DNA from: Roseateles chitinivorans
GTDB taxonomy: Bacteria; Pseudomonadota; Gammaproteobacteria; Burkholderiales; Burkholderiaceae_C
Reading direction: 5' to 3'
Assembly (NCBI RefSeq): GCF_002761755.1
Contig: NZ_PEOG01000019.1
Coordinates: 31,358 to 95,357 of the forward strand
Length of the DNA: 64,000 bases
Below the pieces are notes generated by a model. The model had not been told where the DNA came from. It saw only the letters and a list, made by a program, of their open reading frames with translations, and made no database searches. The position numbers and the translations under genes are program-made. Within the stretch, counting starts at the first letter, position 1; every line of letters starts with the position of its first letter. This document shows, one piece after another, positions 39,484 to 48,635 of the stretch.

Positions 39484-40958
39484 CGCGGGGTCTCCTCGCT
39501 CACGGGCGCCAGTCGGCGAACGTCGGTCAGGTGGCCGGTGACCGCGGCGGCGGCGGCCATCGCCGGACTCATCAGGTGGGTGATCGCGCCGCGCCCCTGC
39601 CGGCCTTCGAAGTTGCGGTTGGTCGTCGACGCGCAGCGCACGCCGTCGGCGAGCACGTCGTCGTTCATCGCCAGGCACATCGAGCAGCCGGGCTGGCGCC
39701 ATTCGAAGCCCGCATCGAGGAACACGCGATCCAGGCCTTCCGCCTCCGCCAGCGCGCGCACGGCGCCGGATCCCGGCACGACCATGGCGCGCACGCCCGC
39801 TGCGACACGGCGGCCGCGCAGCACCGCGGCGGCGGCGCGCAGGTCCTCGATGCGGCCATTGGTGCAGGAGCCGATGAAGACATGCTGGATCGGCGTGCCG
39901 GCCAGCGCCGCGCCGGCCTCGAGCCGCGTGTAGCGCAGCGCGCGCTCGGCGCTGTCGCGCGCCGGGCCGGCGGCCATCCGCGCCGGATCGGGGGCATGGC
40001 CGTCGATCGCTGCCACCTGGTCGGGGCTGGTGCCCCAGGTCACCTGCGGCGCGACCTCGGTCGCGTCGAAGCGATGCTCCACATGGAAGCGGGCGCCCGG
40101 GTCGCTGCGCAGGGTGCGCCAGTGGGCGAGGGCGGGTTGACGCCAGTCGCCGGCGAGGTCGGGGCAGCGGGCGAGCACATAGTTGATCGCCGCCGCATCG
40201 GGCGCGATCAGCGCGCCCCGCGCACCGGCCTCGACGGCCATGTTGCAGAGCGTGAAGCGCGCCTCGACCGACAGCGCGTCGATCGCCGTCCCGCAGAACT
40301 CGACCACATAGCCGCGCGCGCCCTGCGCGCCGATGCGGCCGATGATCGCCAGCACCAGGTCCTTGGCCGTCGTGCCCGCGGGCAAGGTCCCGTCGACGCG
40401 GATCCGCATGTCCCTGGCGACCCGGTAGACCAGCGTCTGCGTCGCCAGGACGTGCTCGACCTCGGTGGTGCCGATGCCGAAACCCAGCGCGCCCAGCGCG
40501 CCATAGGTGGTGGTGTGGCTGTCGCCGCAGATGACGACCATGCCGGGGCGGATCATCCCGTGTTCCGGCGCGACCACGTGCTCGATGCCCTGCAGCGCGT
40601 CGGTGGTGTCGAAGAGCCGGATGCCGTGGCGATCGCAGTTCGCCTTCAGGTTGCTGGCTTGCAGGGCCGAGGGCGGATCGGCGATCACACGCAACTTCGG
40701 CGGCACCGCATGGGTCGGGATGATGTGGCTCACCACCGCGACCTGCTGTCCGGGCATCGGCACGCCGCGGCCCTGCTCGCGCAGACCGGTGAAGGCCTGC
40801 GGGCTGGTGTACTCGTTCATCAGGTGCAGGTCGCAGAACAGCAGCACGTTCTGCGCGTCGAGCGTCGCGACGGTGTGGCTGTCGACCAGCTTGCGGTAGA
40901 GCGTGCGCGGCGGGGCGGCCGAGGACTGCGCATCGGGGGTCGCGGACAGGGCGGTCAT
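39480..40958 (-). CDS. leuC: 3-isopropylmalate dehydratase-like large subunit
   Basis: The product is 492 residues from the ATG at 40958; a longer frame would run into the upstream hydrolase gene. The [4Fe-4S] cysteines are in FIGSCTNGRIEDL (about residue 362) and GCSMCLAMN (about residues 422 and 425). Other landmarks are LVDSHTVATLD, VVICGDSHTTTYGALGALGFG and NRNFEGRQGRG. The family dehydrates and rehydrates 2- or 3-alkylmalates. The start overlaps the hydrolase stop by 4 bp. Sequence suggests an active enzyme; the substrate is not decided by the motifs seen. Confidence 0.9.
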   Translation of the reverse strand: MTALSATPDAQSSAAPPRTLYRKLVDSHTVATLDAQNVLLFCDLHLMNEYTSPQAFTGLREQGRGVPMPGQQVAVVSHIIPTHAVPPKLRVIADPPSALQASNLKANCDRHGIRLFDTTDALQGIEHVVAPEHGMIRPGMVVICGDSHTTTYGALGALGFGIGTTEVEHVLATQTLVYRVARDMRIRVDGTLPAGTTAKDLVLAIIGRIGAQGARGYVVEFCGTAIDALSVEARFTLCNMAVEAGARGALIAPDAAAINYVLARCPDLAGDWRQPALAHWRTLRSDPGARFHVEHRFDATEVAPQVTWGTSPDQVAAIDGHAPDPARMAAGPARDSAERALRYTRLEAGAALAGTPIQHVFIGSCTNGRIEDLRAAAAVLRGRRVAAGVRAMVVPGSGAVRALAEAEGLDRVFLDAGFEWRQPGCSMCLAMNDDVLADGVRCASTTNRNFEGRQGRGAITHLMSPAMAAAAAVTGHLTDVRRLAPVSEETPR

Positions 40959-41959
40959 GGCAGGCGCTCCTCGCCAGCGGCGATGTCCCGATCGGTGGCG
41001 GTCAGGAAGGGCAGGACCCGATCGAGCAGCGCCTGCGGCGCCTCCTCGGGGATGTAGTGGCCGCAGGGCAGGGCCTCGCCGCGCAGGTCGGTCGCCAGCG
41101 GGCGCCACAGCGCCAGCGGATCGAAGCAGCGATGCACGACGCCGTGCTCGCCCCACAGCGCCAGCAGTGGCATGGTCAGCCGCCGCCCGGCGTCGCGGTC
41201 CTCGCGGTCGTGGACCAGGTCGATGCCGGCGCTGGCGCGGTAGTCCTCGCAGATGCCGCGGGCGGTGCCGGGCAGCGCGAGGCAGCGCTGGTACTCCGAC
41301 AGCGCCAGCGGATCGAACGGCGCGAGGCCCGCGCTGCGTCGCCCCATCACGTCGCGCAGGTAGGCGGCGGGATCGGCCTCGATGAGGCGCTCAGGCAGCG
41401 GCGCCGGCTGGATGAGGAAGAACCAGTGCCAGTAGGCGCGCGCGAAGGCGTCATTGGCGCCGGCATACATGTCGAGGGTCGGCGCGATGTCCAGCAGCGC
41501 CAGCCGCCGCACCGCCGTCGGGGCGTCCATCGCGAGCCGGTGGGCGACGCGCGCGCCGCGGTCGTGGGCCAGCACGTCGAACCGGGTGTGACCGAGCGCC
41601 TGCATCACGGCCAGCATGTCCGCAGCCATCGTCCGCTTGCTGTAGGGGGACGCGCCAGCGGCAGAGGTCGAGGCGGCGGGCGAGGCGGCGGCGGCCGTCG
41701 TCGCGGCCGATCCGGCGGAACCCGGGACCAGCGGTTTCGAGGAATCACCATAGCCGCGCAGGTCGGCGACGACGACGGTGAAGCGTTCCGCCAGGGCGGG
41801 CGCGACCTTGTGCCAGATCGCGCGCGTCTGCGGATGGCCATGGAGCAGCAGCAGGGCCGGCCCGGTGCCGCCGGTCGAGAGGTGGATGCGGACGCCCTCG
41901 GTCGTGGGCACGCTCAGGTGCTCGAAGCCGGGGAACAGCGCATCGAGGGCAGCGGACAT
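40955..41959 (-). CDS. Alpha/beta hydrolase resembling fluoroacetate/haloacetate dehalogenase
   Basis: The product is 334 residues from the ATG at 41959, preceded by CAGGAG. Landmarks of the haloacetate dehalogenase branch are the oxyanion-loop HGHPQTRAIWHKVAP, VVADLRGYGDSSKP, the nucleophile Asp in AHDRGARVAHRLA (DehH1-type, Asp not Ser) and the halide-pocket element YWHWFFLIQPAPLPERL, plus the late His in CGHYIPEEAP. A 28-residue Ala/Ser/Thr-rich insert follows DSSKP (about nt 41645-41730); related enzymes have a short linker there. It is first in an operon with LeuCD-like genes. C-halogen hydrolysis is a family-based prediction, and an epoxide- or ester-acting relative is possible. Confidence 0.82.
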   Translation of the reverse strand: MSAALDALFPGFEHLSVPTTEGVRIHLSTGGTGPALLLLHGHPQTRAIWHKVAPALAERFTVVVADLRGYGDSSKPLVPGSAGSAATTAAAASPAASTSAAGASPYSKRTMAADMLAVMQALGHTRFDVLAHDRGARVAHRLAMDAPTAVRRLALLDIAPTLDMYAGANDAFARAYWHWFFLIQPAPLPERLIEADPAAYLRDVMGRRSAGLAPFDPLALSEYQRCLALPGTARGICEDYRASAGIDLVHDREDRDAGRRLTMPLLALWGEHGVVHRCFDPLALWRPLATDLRGEALPCGHYIPEEAPQALLDRVLPFLTATDRDIAAGEERLP

Positions 41960-42013
41960 GCGGTCTCCTGATCGGGTCGGTGGGGAGCGCCCGCAGGGGC
42001 GCTCGTCGGTCCG

Positions 42014-42028
42014 ATTCTGGAAGTGAAT
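42014..42028. promoter_or_regulatory. LysR-type box in the hydrolase/LysR divergent promoter
   Basis: ATTC-N7-GAAT is a dyad of the T-N11-A form recognised by LysR-type regulators. It lies in the 121-bp gap between the divergent hydrolase and LysR genes, about 55 bp from either start. An adjacent AT-rich stretch (ACATAATTT, near 42037-42045) could provide promoter elements. Confidence 0.55.
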
Positions 42029-42080
42029 CGACCGCACATAATTTCCGTTCCGGCAGTTCTTTCATTCCTGGAGTTCATCA

Positions 42081-43001
42081 ATGGACGGCTTCTCCGACCT
42101 GGCCTTCTTCGCGCTGCTGGTGAAGCAGGGCAGCCTGGCCGCCGCGGCGCAGCAGCTGGGCGTCACGCCGCCGGCGGTCAGCAAGCGGCTGGCGGCGATA
42201 GAACGCCGGCTGGGCGTGCGGCTGCTGCAGCGGACGACGCGCCGCATCGGCCTGACGCCGGAAGGCGAGACCTACCTCGTCGACGGCGCGCGCGTGCTGG
42301 AGGAGCTCGAGGCGCTGGAGCGCACGGTGGCGGGAAGCCGGGCGGCGCCCAAGGGGCTGCTGCGGGTGTCGGCGAGCTTCGGCTTCGGTCGCAAGCATGT
42401 GGCGCCGGCGCTGTCGCGCTTCGCTCGCCAGTTCCCGGACGTCGAGGTGCAGCTCGAGCTCACCGACCGGCCGGTCAATCCGGTCGAGCAGGGCCTGGAC
42501 TTGCAGGTCCATGTCGGCGCGCCGCCGGATGCGCGCCTGACCGCGCGGCTGCTGGCGCGCAACCGCCGGGTGCTGTGCGCCGCGCCGGCCTACCTCAAGC
42601 GTGCCGGCGAGCCGGCGACACCGCGCGAACTGACGCGACACGCCTGTCTCTTCATCCGGGAGAGCGACGAGACCTTCGGCACCTGGCACTTCCAGCAGGG
42701 CACGCGCAAGGAGACGGTGAAGGTGCGCGGACCGCTGGCGGCCAATGACGGCGAGAGCGTGCTGGCCTGGGGGCTGGACGGGCACGGCGTGCTGATGCGC
42801 TCGCGGTGGGAAGCGGCGCCGATGCTGCGCTCGGGCCGGCTGCGGCCGCTGCTGACGGACTGGTCGCTGCCGCCGGCGGACATCCACCTGATCTATCCGC
42901 CCCGCGCGCAGCTGTCGGCGAAGACGCGGGCGCTGGTGGACTTCCTGATGGAGCGCTTCGCGCCGCACCGCGACGGGCCCGACGACGACGGCGCGTGGTG
43001 A
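42081..43001 (+). CDS. LysR-family transcriptional regulator
   Basis: The product is 306 residues. The N-terminal winged helix ([40 protein letters not shown]) is followed by a periplasmic-binding-like effector domain with [25 protein letters not shown] sits ahead of the ATG. It is divergent from the hydrolase-leuC-leuD operon and separated by a gap with a LysR box, so it probably controls that operon in response to a pathway intermediate. Confidence 0.92.
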   Translation: MDGFSDLAFFALLVKQGSLAAAAQQLGVTPPAVSKRLAAIERRLGVRLLQRTTRRIGLTPEGETYLVDGARVLEELEALERTVAGSRAAPKGLLRVSASFGFGRKHVAPALSRFARQFPDVEVQLELTDRPVNPVEQGLDLQVHVGAPPDARLTARLLARNRRVLCAAPAYLKRAGEPATPRELTRHACLFIRESDETFGTWHFQQGTRKETVKVRGPLAANDGESVLAWGLDGHGVLMRSRWEAAPMLRSGRLRPLLTDWSLPPADIHLIYPPRAQLSAKTRALVDFLMERFAPHRDGPDDDGAW

Positions 43002-43155
43002 GGGGGCGCCCGCGCCGAGCCCCTTCCTCATGGGACTCGGCGGTGATCGGGGGCGCTGCCAGAATCCCCGCGTGCGCATCGGACTGACGCGGGACAAGCG
43101 TCGGCGGCATGCGTGGATCAATGCGGCGCTTCCTCGTGCCGCGAAGGGAGGATCC

Positions 43156-43836
43156 ATGAAGGCAATCCTGGCCGAGGTGATCGGCACGTTCTGGCTGGTG
43201 CTGGGCGGCTGCGGTAGCGCCGTGCTCGCCGCCGCCTTTCCGCAACTGGGCATCGGCCTGCTGGGCGTCTCGTTCGCCTTCGGGCTCACGGTGCTGACGA
43301 TGGCCTTCGCCATCGGCCACATCAGCGGCTGCCACCTCAATCCGGCGGTGTCCATCGGCCTGTGGGCCGGCGGTCGCTTCGAGACGCGGCGGCTGCTGCC
43401 CTACATCGCGGCCCAGGTCATCGGCGGCGTGCTGGCGGGCGGCGTGCTCTACCTGATCGCAAGCGGCAAGCCCGGCTTCGCCGTGGGCGGCTTCGCGTCC
43501 AACGGCTTCGGCGAGCACTCGCCCGGCGGCTATGCGATGGGCGCGGCGCTGGTGTGCGAGGGGGTGATGACGGCGGTGTTCCTGTTCATCATCATGGGCG
43601 CGACCGACAAGCGCGCACCCGCCGGCTTCGCGCCGATCGCGATCGGCCTGGCGCTGACGCTCATCCACCTGATCAGCATCCCGGTCACCAACACCTCGGT
43701 GAATCCGGCGCGCAGCACGGGCGTGGCGGTCTTCGCGGAGCCGTGGGCGCTGCAGCAGCTGTGGGCCTTCTGGGTCGCGCCGATCGTCGGCGGGCTGATC
43801 GGCGGCGCGGGCCATCGCGCGTTGGCGAGCGACTGA
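43156..43836 (+). CDS. aqpZ: Aquaporin Z
   Basis: The product is 226 residues from the ATG at 43156 with AGGGAGG upstream. Six membrane helices and the two NPA half-helices are present: GCHLNPAVS and NTSVNPARS. The narrow selectivity-filter residues typical of orthodox water channels (Phe, His in LIHLISIPV, Thr, and Arg after the second NPA) are present, so it should pass water and exclude glycerol. Confidence 0.95.
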   Translation: MKAILAEVIGTFWLVLGGCGSAVLAAAFPQLGIGLLGVSFAFGLTVLTMAFAIGHISGCHLNPAVSIGLWAGGRFETRRLLPYIAAQVIGGVLAGGVLYLIASGKPGFAVGGFASNGFGEHSPGGYAMGAALVCEGVMTAVFLFIIMGATDKRAPAGFAPIAIGLALTLIHLISIPVTNTSVNPARSTGVAVFAEPWALQQLWAFWVAPIVGGLIGGAGHRALASD

Positions 43837-43901
43837 TCCCGGCTCGACGCGGGGCGGCCGCGGCGTTGGGCGCTTCGGCCACCGCGGGCAGGAGGTCAAT
43901 T

Positions 43902-43931
43902 TGTCCTAGGGCGATCTGTCCTAGGACGATC
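43902..43931. repeat. 15-bp direct repeats upstream of cydA
   Basis: Two back-to-back 15-bp units, TGTCCTAGGGCGATC and TGTCCTAGGACGATC, differ at one base. A third degenerate unit (TGTCCCTTCC then GGGTGATC) continues to about 43949. Each full unit contains the palindrome CCTAGG. The array ends about 25-45 bp before the cydA start in a 138-bp gap, so it could be a cooperative binding site controlling the oxidase or part of its untranslated leader. Confidence 0.6.
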
Positions 43932-43974
43932 TGTCCCTTCCGGGTGATCGCGCAATGCCCAACACTGCGGGGCC

Positions 43975-45327
43975 ATGGACCCGCTCATCCTTGCGCGCAT
44001 GCAGTTCGCGCTCAACATCACCTTCCACATCCTGTTCCCGACGATCACGATCGCACTCGGCTGGGTCGTGCTCCACCTGCTGCTGCGCTGGCGGCGCACC
44101 GGCGATGCCGCCTGGCTCGCGGCCTACCAGTTCTGGACCAAGGTCTTCGCGCTGAGCTTCGCCCTGGGCGTGGTCAGCGGCGTCACGATGAGCTTCCAGT
44201 TCGGCACGAACTGGCCCGGCTTCATGGAACGCGCCGGCAACATCGCCGGCCCGCTGCTCGGCTACGAGGTGCTCACCGCCTTCTTCCTCGAGGCCGGCTT
44301 CCTCGGCATCATGCTGTTCGGCCGGGATCGCGTCAGCCCGCGCCTGCACCTCATCGCCACCGCGACGGTGGCCTTCGGCACGACGCTCAGCGCGTTCTGG
44401 ATCCTCAGCCTCAACTCCTGGATGCAGACGCCGGCCGGGTACGAGGTGCGCGACGGCGTCGTGCATGCGCTCGACTGGTGGGCGGTGATCTTCAACCCGT
44501 CCTTCCCCTACCGGCTGACCCACAAGCTGCTCGCGTCGGGCCTGACCGTGGCCTTCCTGCTCAGCGGCGTCAGCGCCTGGCAGATGCTCAAGGGCGCGGA
44601 GCGGCCGGAGACGCGGCGGGTGATGCGCCTCGGTCTGACGCTGGGCGCGGTGCTGATTCCGCTGCAGATCCTGGCCGGCGACCTGCATGGTCTCAACACG
44701 CTCCGGCACCAGCCGGCCAAGATCGCCGCGATGGAGGGCGTCTGGCAGACCGAGCGCGGCGCGCCACTGCTGCTGTTCGCGCTGCCCGACGAGCAGGCGC
44801 GCGAGAACCGCTTCGCCATCGGCGTGCCGCGGCTGGCCAGCCTGATCCTCACCCACGACGCCGCGGGCGAGCTCCGCGGCCTGGATGAATTCGAAGGCGC
44901 GCATCCGCCGGTCCGGCCGCTGTTCTTCGGCTTCCGGGTGATGGTCGGCATGGGCGTGCTGATGCTGGTCTTCGCCTGGGGCGGCTGGTGGTTGTTCCGC
45001 CGCACGGGCTGGCAGCGCCTGCCACGCGCCTGGCTGTGGGGCCTGTCGCTGATGAGCTTCTCCGGCTGGATCGCGACCGTCGCCGGCTGGTACGTGACCG
45101 AGATCGGCCGGCAGCCCTTCATCGTCTACGGCTTGCTGCGGACGCAGGAGGTGGCGGCGCAGAACCCCGGCTCGATGATCGCCGCCTCGCTGGCGGGCTA
45201 CGCGACCGTCTACCTGGCGCTGCTGATCGCCTACGTCGCCGCCATCAAGCGGATGGCGGAGAAGACCGGCGCGCCGCTCCCGGCCGGTGGAGCGGCTGCC
45301 CCCGTGATCTCGAGGACCTTCGCATGA
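43975..45327 (+). CDS. cydA: Cytochrome bd-type quinol oxidase subunit I (cyanide-insensitive type)
   Basis: The product is 450 residues with about nine membrane helices. Landmarks are RMQFALNITFHILFPTITIA, FQFGTNWPGFMERAGNIAGP, MEGVWQTERGAPLLLFALPD in the quinol-binding loop and EIGRQPFIVYGLLRT. The short Q-loop and these sequences fit the CioA branch of bd oxidases. It accepts electrons from ubiquinol and reduces oxygen without pumping protons. Its stop overlaps the cydB start by 4 bp. Confidence 0.94.
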   Translation: MDPLILARMQFALNITFHILFPTITIALGWVVLHLLLRWRRTGDAAWLAAYQFWTKVFALSFALGVVSGVTMSFQFGTNWPGFMERAGNIAGPLLGYEVLTAFFLEAGFLGIMLFGRDRVSPRLHLIATATVAFGTTLSAFWILSLNSWMQTPAGYEVRDGVVHALDWWAVIFNPSFPYRLTHKLLASGLTVAFLLSGVSAWQMLKGAERPETRRVMRLGLTLGAVLIPLQILAGDLHGLNTLRHQPAKIAAMEGVWQTERGAPLLLFALPDEQARENRFAIGVPRLASLILTHDAAGELRGLDEFEGAHPPVRPLFFGFRVMVGMGVLMLVFAWGGWWLFRRTGWQRLPRAWLWGLSLMSFSGWIATVAGWYVTEIGRQPFIVYGLLRTQEVAAQNPGSMIAASLAGYATVYLALLIAYVAAIKRMAEKTGAPLPAGGAAAPVISRTFA

Positions 45328-46340
45328 ACCCGCTCGCCGCAACGACGCTGATGGAGGGCGGCCCGCTGCCCGTGATCTTCATGGCCCTGATGGGCCTGTC
45401 GCTGCTGATCTACGTGGTGCTGGACGGCTACGACCTGGGCGTCGGCCTGCTGACCGCGGCGGCGCCGGAGGCCGATCGCGACCGGATGATCGCGTCGATC
45501 GTGCCGTTCTGGGACGCCAACGAGACCTGGCTGGTGCTGGCGGTCGGGCTGCTGCTGATCGCCTTCCCGAAGGCGCAGGGCGTGGTGTTGACCGCGCTCT
45601 ACGCGCCGGTCGCGCTGATGCTGCTGGGACTGATCCTGCGGGGGGCCGCCTTCGACTTCCGCGCCAAGGGCGACCCGGCGCACAAGCGCTGGTGGGACGT
45701 GGCCTTCGCGGGCGGCTCGGCGCTGGCTGCGTCGACCCAGGGCTGGATGCTGGGTCGGTACGTCACCGGCTTCGACGATGGCGTCGGCCCGCAGGTCTTC
45801 GCCGCTGGCATCGCGATCGCGCTGACCGCCTGCTATGCGCTGCTGGGCGCGGGCTGGCTGCTGATCAAGACCGAGGGCGAGCTGCAGCGGCGCGCGGTCG
45901 CCTGGGCCAAGCGCGCATGGCCGGTGGTGGTCGGCGGCCTGGTGGTGGTGTCGATGGCCTCGCCCTGGCTGAGCGCCACGGTGCGGGCGCGCTGGTTCGA
46001 CATGCCCGGGATCATCGCGCTCGCGCCCTTGCCCTTGACCGCCTTGCTGGCGCTGGCGGCGCTGCGAGGGCTGTTGAACTCCCACCGCGTGCTGGGCAAG
46101 CTGTGCTGGGCGCCGTTCGCGCTCATGGGGCTGGTGCTGACGCTGAGCTTCTTCGGACTCTCCTACAGCCTCTATCCATTCGTCGTCATCGACCGCCTCA
46201 CGATCTGGGACGCGGCGGCGGCGGACGCCTCGCTGCGCTTCCTGCTGGTCGGTGCGGTCATCACCTTGCCGGTGATCCTGGCCTACAGCCTGCTCTCGTA
46301 CCGGGTGTTCCGCGGGAAGGCGACCGCGCTGGCCTACTGA
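45324..46340 (+). CDS. cydB: Cytochrome bd-type quinol oxidase subunit II
   Basis: The product is 338 residues and hydrophobic. It has the family start (LSLLIYVVLDGYDLGVGLLT), DANETWLVLAVGLLLIAFP and RGAAFDFRAKGD. It pairs with subunit I through an ATGA overlap. No CydX-like small ORF follows, consistent with the cyanide-insensitive branch. Confidence 0.94.
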   Translation: MNPLAATTLMEGGPLPVIFMALMGLSLLIYVVLDGYDLGVGLLTAAAPEADRDRMIASIVPFWDANETWLVLAVGLLLIAFPKAQGVVLTALYAPVALMLLGLILRGAAFDFRAKGDPAHKRWWDVAFAGGSALAASTQGWMLGRYVTGFDDGVGPQVFAAGIAIALTACYALLGAGWLLIKTEGELQRRAVAWAKRAWPVVVGGLVVVSMASPWLSATVRARWFDMPGIIALAPLPLTALLALAALRGLLNSHRVLGKLCWAPFALMGLVLTLSFFGLSYSLYPFVVIDRLTIWDAAAADASLRFLLVGAVITLPVILAYSLLSYRVFRGKATALAY

Positions 46341-46469
46341 CCTGGGTCGGCCCCGCGCTCGCTCGACCCCGAGCGGGCGATGGCGCAAGACCGGAAGGGA
46401 GGAGGGTGGGGCCGGGAGATGGCAACATCGCCACTTCCGCCGCGAGGCGCGCCGCTTCCCAAGAACTCC

Positions 46470-47132
46470 ATGGACCTCCCGTCGTTGCTTTCCCTGGCCG
46501 AGATGGCCTGGCCGGTGCTGTTGAAAGGCACCGGCTACACGCTGCTGTTCGCGGTGATGGCGATGATCTTCGGCCTGCCGCTGGCGGGCCTGATCACGTT
46601 GGTGCGGGTGCTGCGCTGGCCGGTGCTGGACCGGCTGATGGCGGTCTATGTCAGCGCGATGCGCGGCACGCCGCTGCTGGTGCAGGTGTTCATCGTCTAT
46701 TACGGGCTGCCGAGCATCGGCATCGAGTTCTCCCCGCTGGTGGCCGGCGTGCTGACGCTGACGCTGAACGTGGCCGCCTACATGAGCGAGACGATGCGCG
46801 GCGCCATCGGCGCGGTGGAGCAGGGGCAGTGGCTGGCCGGCACCTCGCTGGGCCTGAGCCGCCATCAGACACTGCGCTTCGTGATCGGGCCGCAGGCGCT
46901 GCGCGCCGCGGTGCCCAGCCTGTCCAACAGCCTGATCTCGCTGATCAAGGACACCTCGCTGGTGTCGGTGATCGCGGTCACCGAGCTGATGCTGGCGACC
47001 AAGGAGCTGATCTCCACCACCTTCCAGCCCTTCCCGCTGTACATGGCGGCCGCGGCGATCTACTGGATGCTGAGCTTCGCCTTCGAGCAGGTGCAGCGAT
47101 GGATGGAGAAGCGGATGGCCTATCCGCATTGA
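46470..47132 (+). CDS. Polar amino-acid (cystine-type) ABC transporter permease
   Basis: The product is 220 residues from the ATG at 46470 (MDLPSLLSLAEM); longer frames add a low-complexity N-terminus. It has about five membrane helices. The permease EAA-like loop is EQGQWLAGTSLGLSRHQTLR, and SLVSVIAVTELML is characteristic of His/Glu/Gln/Arg-family permeases such as TcyL. No ATPase or binding protein is adjacent; the binding protein at 25597-26388 is a plausible partner. A weak hairpin (GCGCAG/CTGCGC, 47143-47161) follows the stop. Confidence 0.88.
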   Translation: MDLPSLLSLAEMAWPVLLKGTGYTLLFAVMAMIFGLPLAGLITLVRVLRWPVLDRLMAVYVSAMRGTPLLVQVFIVYYGLPSIGIEFSPLVAGVLTLTLNVAAYMSETMRGAIGAVEQGQWLAGTSLGLSRHQTLRFVIGPQALRAAVPSLSNSLISLIKDTSLVSVIAVTELMLATKELISTTFQPFPLYMAAAAIYWMLSFAFEQVQRWMEKRMAYPH

Positions 47133-47248
47133 GGCCGCGCGCCAGCGCAGCCGTGTGCTGCGCCCCACCGGGCATGTCTTCCGGCATCCCTCGCGAGGCG
47201 GGCGCGCATCGCCCGGTCCGCGACGCCGAGCGCCGATAGTTCCCCACC

Positions 47249-48175
47249 ATGAGCGCCGCCCCGATGACCCATGCCCCCTCGCACCTCTCCACCCACCTGC
47301 GCCTGGTCGGCATGGCGGTGCTGTGGGGCGCGTCCTGGCCCTGGGGACGGGTGCTGGCGCAGGCGATGCCGCCGCTGGCCGCGGCCGCCTGCCGCTTCCT
47401 GATCGCCGGCGCGATCCTGATGCTGTGGCTGGCCAGCACCGGCCGCCTGTCGGCGCTGCGCAGCTGGAGCGCCTCGCGCTGGGCCGGCATGGTGGTGGCG
47501 GCGAGCTTCGGTGTCTTCGGCTACGCGACCTTCTTCATGAGCGGCCTGAAGCACGTGCCGGCCGGCAAGGGCGCACTGGTGATCACCCTGAATCCGGTGA
47601 TCACGCTGCTGCTGGCGGCCTGGATCTTCCATGAGCGGCTGAACAAGCGCATCGGCCTGGGCATGGCGCTCGCGGCCGTGGGTGCGGCCGTGGTGATCAC
47701 GCGCGGCGAGCCGTGGCATGTGCTGGACGGCCGTGTCGGCATCGGCGAGCTGTTGCTGCTGGGCTGCGTCGCGTGCTGGGTCGCCTACACGCTGATCGGC
47801 CGCAAGGTGATGGCCGGCGTCGATGCGCTGACCACCACGGCCGTCACCGCCGCGATCGGCGCGGCGATGCTGCTGGCGCTGACGCTCGCCGTCGATGGCA
47901 CCACCGCCCTGGCCGGCGTGCTGGCGGCACCGCGCAATGCGTGGCTGTGCATGGCGGGCATCACCGTCGGTTCGACCGCCCTGGCCTACGCCTGGTATTT
48001 CGACGGCGTGAAGGCGCTGGGCGCCGGCGCGGCGTCCGGCTACATCACGCTGGTGCCGGTGTTCGGCGTCGTGTTCTCGGCGCTGTGGCTGGGCGAGGTC
48101 GTGGACGCGTCGCTGCTGGTCGGCGGCACGATGGCGATCGCCGGCACCGCGCTGATGAACCTCGGCCGGCGCTGA
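47249..48175 (+). CDS. EamA/DMT-family transporter
   Basis: The product is 308 residues with about ten membrane helices in two EamA repeats (GMAVLWGASWPWGRVLAQAM, GKGALVITLNPVITLLLA, GAASGYITLVPVFGVVFSAL). It is a probable metabolite exporter with unknown substrate. It differs from the MocR-linked EamA protein at 34263 and has no regulator beside it. Confidence 0.9.
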   Translation: MSAAPMTHAPSHLSTHLRLVGMAVLWGASWPWGRVLAQAMPPLAAAACRFLIAGAILMLWLASTGRLSALRSWSASRWAGMVVAASFGVFGYATFFMSGLKHVPAGKGALVITLNPVITLLLAAWIFHERLNKRIGLGMALAAVGAAVVITRGEPWHVLDGRVGIGELLLLGCVACWVAYTLIGRKVMAGVDALTTTAVTAAIGAAMLLALTLAVDGTTALAGVLAAPRNAWLCMAGITVGSTALAYAWYFDGVKALGAGAASGYITLVPVFGVVFSALWLGEVVDASLLVGGTMAIAGTALMNLGRR

Positions 48176-48227
48176 GGCGCCGGGCAGGGGCGACGCGCCG
48201 CCGGGCGTCGACCGGACGCCGGCGCCT
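48175..48227. terminator. Nested inverted repeat between convergent genes
   Basis: AGGCGCCGG (48175-48183) pairs with CCGGCGCCT (48219-48227), and an inner stem GACGC/GCGTC (48192-48196 with 48205-48209) lies inside. It occupies the gap between the EamA gene and the convergent small membrane protein gene and probably acts as a bidirectional terminator without a U-tract. Confidence 0.45.
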
Positions 48228-48237
48228 GGGGACCGTC

Positions 48238-48456
48238 CTACTTGCGGCCGGCGCCGAGCAGCACCACGCCGCCCACCGCGATGGCGGCCACGCCGGCCCA
48301 CATCGGCACGTTGACGCGCTTGGTCTCCTCGACCTTCAGCTCGATCGGGCCGAGCTTGGCGGCGGTGTTCTCCTTCGTGTACGAGAAGCCGCCGTAGACC
48401 AGCGCGAGCACGCCCGCCGCGATCAGGATCACGCCCACCCAACGAATGCCACCCAT
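48238..48456 (-). CDS. Small two-helix membrane protein (DUF3185-like)
   Basis: The product is 72 residues from the ATG at 48456, preceded by GGAGGA. Two hydrophobic helices (WVGVILIAAGVLALVYGGF and MWAGVAAIAVGGVVLLGA) flank a polar middle (KLGPIELKVEETKRVNVP). This resembles a widespread family of small bacterial inner-membrane proteins without known function; the DUF3185 comparison is from memory. Confidence 0.75.
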   Translation of the reverse strand: MGGIRWVGVILIAAGVLALVYGGFSYTKENTAAKLGPIELKVEETKRVNVPMWAGVAAIAVGGVVLLGAGRK

Positions 48457-48635
48457 GATGTCCTCCAGTCCTTGCGATTGGGATTGACCGGCGGCCGCGT
48501 CGCTTCGCGCCCATCCCGCCGGGGTGGCCCATTGGACCTCAAGGCGACGGCGGGGGACGTAGGACGGCACCGCATTGTGGCGACGCCGCGGTGGTGGCAG
48601 AGGGGCAGCGCGCCGCGTGCGGAGAGAATGCGCCG

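Noticed and set aside
43921..45342. Long minus-strand frame antisense to cydA
   Set aside because: Shadow of a well-supported membrane protein gene.
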